DNA from: Xylaria sp. FL1777
Lineage: Eukaryota > Ascomycota > Sordariomycetes > Xylariales > Xylariaceae
Assembly: GCA_022578965.1 (NCBI GenBank)
Contig: MU400997.1
Coordinates: 1-15,296 of the forward strand
Direction: 5' to 3'
Length of the DNA: 15,296 bases
Position 1 is the stretch's first letter. Each line of letters begins with the position of its first letter. The notes under the pieces were generated by a model. It did no database searches. It had not been told where the DNA came from and saw only the letters and a list, made by a program, of their open reading frames with translations. The position numbers and the translations under genes were made by a program. Below, piece after piece: positions 9,580 to 15,296 of this stretch.

Positions 9580-10986
9580 ACTTTAAAATACTAACGCTTT
9601 TAACTATTTAATAATAAAAAAAGCTTAAATAAAAATATATCTTTAAATATATTTTTATATAAAAGTTAATTAAACTTTAAGTAGCACTTATATTTATTTT
9701 AGCAAAAGTAATATTATAAATATTATAAGCATTATATAAATAAAAAACGCTTTTAGTATAACTATATATTATATTTTAAATACTTTTATTTTTTTTTTAT
9801 TTTTATTAAAAAATGTTAACTGCTTAAAAGCATACTTTAATAATACAAAAAATGTTATTATATAATAAAACAAAAAGACTATTTTTATTATATAAAAATA
9901 AAAATACTTATTTTTTAATATTAGCTTATATAAAGCAAGTTTATACTTTATAAAAATAAAACTTTAAAAGCTTTATAAACGCTTTAAACATTTTTATATA
10001 AAAAAACTATATAATATGCTTAATTATATAAGCTATAATATTAATTACTTTACTTTAAAAAAAATCTAAAAGTTTTGCTATTATTGCTAGTTATATAATT
10101 AAGCACTTTATTATTTTAAGTTTATAATTAAAAATAATTATAACTTTAATTATAAAGTTATAATTAATGCTATATAAATAAATAATAAGTAAGTTTTATA
10201 TATAATTAATATAACTATATTATTTTAAGCAGCTATATTTTTAAAATTTATGTTTATATAAAACGTTTAAAAAGCTTTATATAAGTGCTAAATTAATATA
10301 TATTAAAAACTTTTAAACTATATTATATATAACTTTAGCATAAACTTTTTGTTCGAAAAATTTTAGAACTAAGCTAAAATTATAAGTATAAAGTGCTAAA
10401 AAATGCTTATTAAAGCTTATTAAGCTATTAATAAAATAAAAAAAGCGTATAAACTTTTTTATTATATATATAATATATTAAAAGCTAAACTAAGTTATTA
10501 TATAAAAAATAAGTTAATTTTATAAATAGCAATTAAAGCTTTAAATAATACTATAAAACTTAATAGCTTAGTTTTAATGCTTTTTATATTTAAGGCATAT
10601 TTAAAAGTTAATTAAGACTTTTTTTTTTTGCTAAATATTATATAAAAAGCTAAAGCAGTTAAAAAAGCTATAAAAATGCTTTATAAAAAACAAACAAAAG
10701 TTAAAATTAGCTATGCAATTTATAAACGTAATAAGCTAGCTTTATACGAAGTATTATTTTTATTTTTATGTAATAAAGTCTTTATATAACGTAAAAAGCA
10801 AAGCTAAAAAAAACCGTACAAGATATAGTTAATTAAGAAACTTAACATAATTATTAATTTTATAAATAGCTTAATTTACTTTAAATAAACATAAATTAAG
10901 CTATATTATTATATAACTAAACATACTTTAATAAATAATAAAAAAAAAATATAACTGCTATAAAACTAGCTATAAAACTAGCTATA
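9580..10986. other. A+T-rich spacer with weak coding-like patch
   Basis: Most of this is low-complexity AT. Plus-strand frame 2 at about 10631-10790 gives a short Lys/Ala/Leu-rich protein-like stretch with few stops, including a helix-turn-helix-like Ala-Ile ... Ala-Ile-Tyr-Lys-Arg run. No family was recognised. One strong hairpin lies at 10135-10166 and is listed separately. Confidence 0.35.
10135..10166. repeat. Perfect 14-bp hairpin, 4-base loop
   Basis: Arms TAATTATAACTTTA (10135-10148) and TAAAGTTATAATTA (10153-10166) are perfect complements around ATTA. It is pure AT-type sequence except for one C and one G, so low complexity may explain it. Confidence 0.5.
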
Positions 10987-12050
10987 CAAAAAAAACGCAA
11001 AAAACCTAAAAAAGCTAAAAACTTTTTTATAAGGTTTATATAAAACATTAGTAATTTGTTTTTAACTTTAAAAAAAAACAAAACTATGCTTTAGCAATAA
11101 AATTGCATAAAAACAGCATTATTAGCACTTTTAGCGCTTTGTTTAAAAAATCAAACGTAATAAAAATTAATAACCTTATTATATAAAGTATTTTCTAGTT
11201 TATAAAATATAACTTAAACAAACATAGTAACACCTAGATTTTTAAGTTTTGCTTTATATAAAAAATCAAAAAAAAAATAACTAAACTATACAAAAAGTTT
11301 AAATTAGTTATGCAAAGCTATAACAATATAAAAAAAAAAACTGTATTAACTTAATTGCTAATAATTTAACAAATAAACTAATAGTTATTACTAGCTTTAA
11401 GCCTTTTGCTAATTTAAAACTTTAACGCTTTAAGCAAGCTTTAAAATATTATATAAGCATATATATAATTAAAAAACAAGCTTGCATAAAAGATCTTTAT
11501 ATAATTACTTTTTAAACTTGTTTTAAAGTATTTTAAAAAAACTATTATATAAATTATATAACTATTATATAGCTTAGCTAAATTAAAGCTATATTAGTTT
11601 AAGATTTATTACTAACATTACTATAAAAAACTTAATATAATAATTTTTATATATAACTTATATTTGTTGTTTATATTAGGACTTTTATATAAATTTAACA
11701 TTATAAATTTATAAACAAACAATATGTTTAGCTTTACTATACCTAAATTTTTAGCAAAAAAAAAACATAAGTTATATAAAGCAAAGTTTTATATAAAGCT
11801 AAAGAAAACTTTATAATAAGATCACTTTATTAAATTTAACAGTAATTAAGTTATTTTTTTATATAAAGAAAATATAACGCTTATATAAAAAAGCTAAACA
11901 AACTAACTAGCCTTAATTAACCTTTATATAAAAAATGCTACATAGTAATATGTTTTTTAACGTATACGTAGTGCTTACATAAATAACATTTATTAACTAA
12001 AAGCTACATATAATTATTTTAAGTACTTTAAACTAAAAACATAAAACAGT
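10987..12050 (+). pseudogene. Degraded reading frame upstream of LTR copy B
   Basis: Plus-strand frame 1 from about 10987 has clearly fewer stops than at least one alternative frame in the first 350 bases (about 10 versus about 17). Its stops are TAA/TAG at places that read well as Gln or Trp. It starts in a basic Lys/Arg/Pro run (10990-11020), passes a Leu/Ala-rich helix-like run (about 11115-11145), continues with mixed composition, and reaches the left end of LTR copy B. A position directly 5' of a 3' LTR is where the last part of a retrotransposon polyprotein would lie, but I cannot see reverse transcriptase, RNase H or integrase motifs. It could be an unrelated relic. Function is not assigned. 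Confidence 0.25.
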
Positions 12051-12348
12051 AAGCTATGCTTATATAACGGACTTATTATATATTAATATAATAGGTTTGC
12101 TTTTAGGGTCTTAATTTGCAAGTAATAATAGGATTTTTAACGGTGGTCCGTTAAGGAAGTTTTCGGGGTACTTTTATTACTATGCATTAATAGAAGTTTT
12201 AAAGAATTAAAAGTAATAAGTATATTAGTACTTAGTAATTATAAAAAATTAATAGCTAAAGAACTAGAACTAAGTAAATAACTAAATATAAGAAATGCAT
12301 AATTATATAAACAAAAGAAAAGTAAAAAAAGTAGTAATTTTTCTTAGA

Positions 12349-12452
12349 TTACTACAAGTTTAGTAAGCACTAAATTACCGTAAGCTTAATAAGCTTTAAA
12401 TTACCGTAAGCTTAGTAAGCCTTAAATTACTGTAAGCTTAATAAGCTAAGTA
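12349..12452 (+). repeat. 26-bp tandem array, 4 units, in LTR B
   Basis: Four consecutive 26-bp units start at 12349, 12375, 12401 and 12427. The core is TTACCGTAAGCTTAATAAGC, followed by TTTAAA in the best units. The first and last units are more diverged. The same array with the same unit boundaries is present in copy C, so it predates the duplication. Short arrays in U3 of an LTR often bind transcription factors; here that is only a possibility. Confidence 0.85.
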
Positions 12453-12457
12453 AGTTA

Positions 12458-12465
12458 TCACGTGA
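12458..12465. promoter_or_regulatory. CACGTG palindrome (E-box-like) in LTR B
   Basis: TCACGTGA is a perfect 8-bp palindrome containing CACGTG, the classic site for basic helix-loop-helix regulators. It lies about 40 bases upstream of the TATA-like box. The corresponding copy C sequence is TTATGTAA (14343-14350), so the site has been lost there by transitions. A regulatory role is inference. Confidence 0.35.
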
Positions 12466-12504
12466 CTTTAGCTTTAGCTAGCAAAAGAAGAGGTGCAAGG
12501 TATG

Positions 12505-12511
12505 TATAAAA
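12505..12511 (+). promoter_or_regulatory. TATA-like box in LTR B
   Basis: TATAAAA sits in one of the least A+T-rich parts of the window and is conserved in copy C at 14390-14396. Its distance to the 3' end of the repeat (about 45 bases) would leave a short R-U5 region. TATA words are abundant in this DNA, so position and conservation are the only support. Confidence 0.35.
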
Positions 12512-12523
12512 GCATTAAGCTGC

Positions 12524-12593
12524 TTTAAAGGCCACCCTTGTACTAATTTCGTAACAGCTTGCTACAAGCTATAACTTACTTTTTTTAAAGGCC
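12524..12593 (+). repeat. TTTAAAGGCC repeated 60 bp apart
   Basis: The 10-mer TTTAAAGGCC occurs at 12524-12533 inside the end of LTR B and at 12584-12593 just outside it. A looser relative, CTAAAGAACCCTTGT, lies at 12644-12658 and resembles the GGCCACCCTTGT that follows the first copy. GGCC and CCC are very rare elsewhere in the window, so this small block has escaped most mutation. A 6-bp-arm hairpin (AGCTTG, loop CTA, CAAGCT; 12556-12570) marks the LTR border. Confidence 0.55.
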
Positions 12594-13941
12594 CGTGCAA
12601 ATATATTTATAGATCTAAAGCTTACGTTTTATGTATTTTAATCTAAAGAACCCTTGTTAATTTTTAAGCTAAAGTTTACTTTATATACGTATGCATACTA
12701 TTTATACTTATAGATTATTTGCTAATAAAACTTAAAAAAAACAATTATAATATTGCTTAAAGCTTTTTATAATAATGCTTATATTTAGCGCTAACTTTAT
12801 AATTAAAATACTTTATTATATTATAGTGTTTTAAGCTTAAACAATTAAAAGTTAAGCTTTATTTGTTAATTTATTAATTAATGTTATTTTTTTATTTTAC
12901 TATAAAACTGCAAACTTTTAACAATTTTAGCTTTAGCTTAATTAATAGTTGTTTTTTAAAAAAACTAATAGCTTTAAAACTTTTAAAATTTATTAAAAAA
13001 CTTAGCAAACTAAATAAATTAACTAATAATGCAATATTAAAGCATTTACTTAAAAACTATATTTAATATTTTATATAGTATATTTTACTATAATTAAAAC
13101 ATAATTAATAGTACATATTAAAATATAACTTTATATAAGCTATTATTAGTGCTATTTTAAATTATTATTAATTTAACAAATTATATAAGCTTAAGCTTAA
13201 AGTTAAACAAGTTAAGTTAATTTAATATATAATATTTTGTTATAATAATATTATATTAATAGCTTAAACTAGTTATAAAAAAAGCATTATGTTATAAACT
13301 GTTTTAGTTATTATGCAAAATATAATAATTTTATAGTTATGCTTATTAAAACAATTAAAACATAATTAGTTTAACTTAATTGCTTAAATTTTTAATACTT
13401 GTTTATTATTAATAATAAATAATATAATAAAGGTTAATTAATATTATATAAATAATTATAAAAATATATTTTTATTATTTAATAAAATAATGCTATATAA
13501 GCTAAGTTAGCTTTAAAATGCTTTATATATATTATTTTTAAGCTTAAATAAGCTATTTAAAAATATTTTATTAATTTGTTTTATAACTTTTTATTTAACT
13601 AAAAAATTACGTTTATAACTATTAATAAGCTTTATATAATTTATTAATAAAAGGATTTCTAAATTATATACTTTAATATATATTATATAAAAACGTTAAT
13701 TTTATAAAATATATTATAGTTTAATTATATTATTACATTAAGCTTAAATGCTTAAAAGTTTATATTATTTAAAGCTAGATTTTAATAGCAAAATACTTAT
13801 TTAAAAAAACTATAATTTGTTTATACTTTAATTAATTAGCGTAATATATTCTTTATTGTTTATTTTATAAAAAAAAGTACTATTATAAAAAATTACTAGC
13901 AATTAAGTTTTTTAATTAGCAAAACATAGCGCAGTATAGCA
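12557..13941. other. 1.4-kb segment between the two LTRs
   Basis: The first 120 or so bases keep relatively high G+C; the rest is low-complexity AT. If the flanking LTRs belong to one insertion, this would be a small non-autonomous or internally deleted interior. I see no primer-binding site, no gag or pol motif and no purine-rich tract before 13942. The 61-codon open frame at 12881-13066 is Lys/Leu/Phe/Asn-only in character and has no recognisable feature; it is most likely chance. The alternative is two independent solo LTRs in older repeat DNA. Confidence 0.45.
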
Positions 13942-14233
13942 TACTTATATAACGGACTTATTATATATTAATATAACAGGTTTGCCTTTAAGGTCTTAAT
14001 TTGCAAGTAATAATAGGATCTTTAATAGTAGTTCGTTAAAGAGGTTTTTAAGGTACTTTTATTATTGTACATTAATAAAAGTCTTAAAAAATTAAAAGTA
14101 ATAAATATATTAGTGCTTAGTAGTTATAAAAAATTAATAGCTAAAAAACTAAAACTAAGTAAATAACTAAATATAAAAAGTGCATAATTATATAAATAAA
14201 GAAAAAGTAAAAAAAGTAATAACTTTTTTTAAA

Positions 14234-14337
14234 TTATTGTAAGTTTAGTAAGCATTAAATTACTATAAGCTTAGTAAGCCTTAAATTACTATAAGCTTAA
14301 TAAGCTTTAAATTACTGTAAGCTTAATAAGCTAAATA
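14234..14337 (+). repeat. 26-bp tandem array, 4 units, in LTR C
   Basis: Units start at 14234, 14260, 14286 and 14312, exactly 1885 bases from those of copy B. CCG in the unit core has become CTA in two units. In places unit 2 of C is closer to unit 3 of B, and unit 3 of C to unit 2 of B (for example AGTAAGCC versus AATAAGCT). That is either independent transitions or exchange among units. Confidence 0.8.
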
Positions 14338-14389
14338 AATTATTATGTAATTTTAGCTTTAGTTAGTAAAAAAAGAAGTATAAAGTATA

Positions 14390-14396
14390 TATAAAA
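14390..14396 (+). promoter_or_regulatory. TATA-like box in LTR C
   Basis: TATAAAA at the position matching 12505-12511 of copy B. It has survived because it contains no C or G. Confidence 0.3.
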
Positions 14397-14441
14397 GCAT
14401 TAAGCTGTTTTAAAAGCTATTTTTATGCTAATTTTATAACA

Positions 14442-15296
14442 TTATTTCCTTTTTTTTAGAATTGTTGTTTTAATAATTTTTCTGTAAGTATTTTTTTTTT
14501 TTTTTTTTTTATATGTTATAATATTAGAACGCATTAAAAAAACTAACTGCTTATTTAAAACAAAGCAAAAACTCATTTTTGCTTTTTTTATTAATTCTAT
14601 TAGCTATAAAGTTATGCTTTGTTTTTGCTGCTTTAATTAGTTATTAATATACAAAATAACAAATAATATGTTTTGTTGTTTTAAATGTATACGCGTTAGT
14701 TGCTTTTGCAACAAATTAGAAGTTCTAATTAACTTAATTAATAATATAGTTTTTAAACATTATTGTTTTAAAAAAAAAAAAAAACAAGCAAAGCAATAGC
14801 TATTTTTAGTTTAAAAAAAATTAAAACAAGGTTAAAATAGCTTTAGCTTTATTTTAAGCAAGTTAGCTTAGCTTTATATATAAAAACGTTTTTTAAAAAC
14901 AAAAAGTATTAAAATAGTTTAGCAAAAGCTTTAGTTTTTAAATAAACTAAATAAAATAAAACGCATTAAAAAAAAACAAAAAGCGCTAGCAAAAAAGTAA
15001 AAACAACAAAAAAAGTAAGCTAAAGTAACGCAAGCTGCTTTATTTAAGTTTAATTAAAATTTCTTAAGCGTTTTTTTTAAAATTAACTTTTTTTTTTTAG
15101 TTTTAAGCAATTAAAATATTAGCAGTAAAACTAATTTATAACTACTTTAGCAGTTTTTAAGTATTTTTTAAGTTTTTAAGTATTATTAATATATAAGTAT
15201 CTTTTTTATTTAATAAAATACTTTAAGTTATTATTGTTTTAATAAAAATTTAGTATATTTTTAACTTTATAAACGTTTTAATTTATTTTTATTTTT
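14442..15296. other. Gene-free flank with hairpins
   Basis: No coding frame or known repeat was recognised. Small structures are present: a perfect 10-bp hairpin at 14562-14585 (AAAGCAAAAA, loop CTCA, TTTTTGCTTT) and a 17-base palindrome with a single central base at 14714-14730 (AATTAGAA G TTCTAATT). The word ACGCATTAAAAAAA occurs near 14530 and again near 14961. The plus strand is T-rich in parts and A-rich at 14930-15040. Confidence 0.45.
14491..14510 (+). repeat. T20 homopolymer
   Basis: Twenty consecutive T residues, by far the longest homopolymer noticed in the window, about 50 bases beyond the end of LTR copy C. On the minus strand it is an A20, so it could be the poly-A tail of a minus-strand retroposed element whose body would lie at higher coordinates. 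No such body is recognisable. Confidence 0.7.

Larger units (their letters stand above)
12057..12556 (+). mobile_element. LTR-like repeat, less mutated copy (copy B)
   Basis: A 500-bp unit that begins TGCTTATATAACGG and ends GTAACA, the TG...CA form of LTRs. It matches 13942-14441 over its full length without a gap, and homology stops at the same base (after TAACA) in both. It contains an inverted pair TAACGGAC (12065-12072) / GTCCGTTA (12146-12153), the 26-bp array, a CACGTG palindrome and a TATA-like box late in the unit, as expected for a promoter-bearing LTR. In copy A the clear homology begins only at the ATATTAATATAA core, so a start near 12074 (483 bp) is the alternative. No target-site duplication is visible, and no TGG-type primer-binding site follows. 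It keeps many CC, GG and CG dinucleotides that are lost in copy C. It could be a solo LTR or one end of an internally deleted element. Confidence 0.75.
13942..14441 (+). mobile_element. LTR-like repeat, heavily mutated copy (copy C)
   Basis: Full-length direct copy of 12057-12556 at a constant offset of 1885 bases, with no gap. By hand count about 70 of 500 positions differ and every one is a C/T or G/A transition. In about three quarters of them copy C has the A or T. The terminal TG is TA here, the CACGTG site is destroyed, and the GGCCACCC block reads GCTATTT. The TATA-like box and tandem array remain. Upstream bases from about 13920 show a loose resemblance to those before copy B, too weak to extend the repeat with confidence. 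No target-site duplication was found. Confidence 0.75.

Noticed and set aside
12557..12600. Retroviral-type primer-binding site
   Set aside because: The bases after the LTR end do not start with TGG, and no match to a tRNA 3' end could be recognised.
12881..13066. 61-codon plus-strand open frame
   Set aside because: Low-complexity Lys/Leu/Phe/Asn composition between two LTRs; expected by chance in a window this long.
1..15296. Mitochondrial or plastid genome fragment
   Set aside because: No rRNA, tRNA or respiratory gene was seen, and the transition-only repeat pair and LINE/LTR relics fit nuclear repeat DNA much better.

Overview
The window is an extremely A+T-rich block with no intact gene. 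By eye, G+C is about 10-15% in the poorest stretches and about a quarter or slightly more in 5690-7560 and in 12430-12660. It looks like heterochromatic repeat DNA of a filamentous ascomycete that has undergone RIP-like C-to-T mutation on both strands. The main evidence is a pair of 500-bp LTR-like repeats (12057-12556 and 13942-14441). They have identical length and no indels, and by hand count they differ at about 70 positions, all C/T or G/A transitions. A second line of evidence is a LINE gag-like reading frame in which Cys and His codons of a zinc knuckle have become Tyr codons and Gln codons have become stops. The species cannot be named from this sequence.

Layout: 1-3229 is gene-free A-rich DNA. 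3230-5290 is a slightly GC-richer patch that may be a heavily degraded plus-strand coding remnant of unknown identity. It contains a 27-bp direct repeat and is followed by an 11-bp-arm hairpin. 5690-7560, minus strand, is the best-supported gene relic: the zinc-knuckle ORF1 (gag-like) of a Tad1/I-type non-LTR retrotransposon. No matching ORF2 was recognised. 8481-8790, minus strand, reads like the C-terminal coiled region of a pogo/Fot1-type DDE transposase.

From 9306 to 14441 the window is organised around one LTR family. A diverged, inverted, partial copy lies at 9306-9579 and is followed by two 38-bp tandem palindromes. Two full-length direct copies lie at 12057-12556 and 13942-14441. Each full copy carries a 26-bp x4 internal tandem array and a TATA-like box. 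The first copy is clearly less mutated than the second. A plus-strand degraded reading frame of unknown family (10987-12050) runs up to the first full LTR. The 1.4 kb between the two LTRs holds no recognisable gag, pol or primer-binding site. The last 850 bases hold a T20 tract and small hairpins.

Nothing here is expected to be expressed as a functional protein. The most interesting signal is the mutational pattern. Surviving C is almost always preceded by a purine (TpC and CpC nearly gone), while CpA is not specially depleted, which differs from the CpA-biased RIP described in Neurospora.
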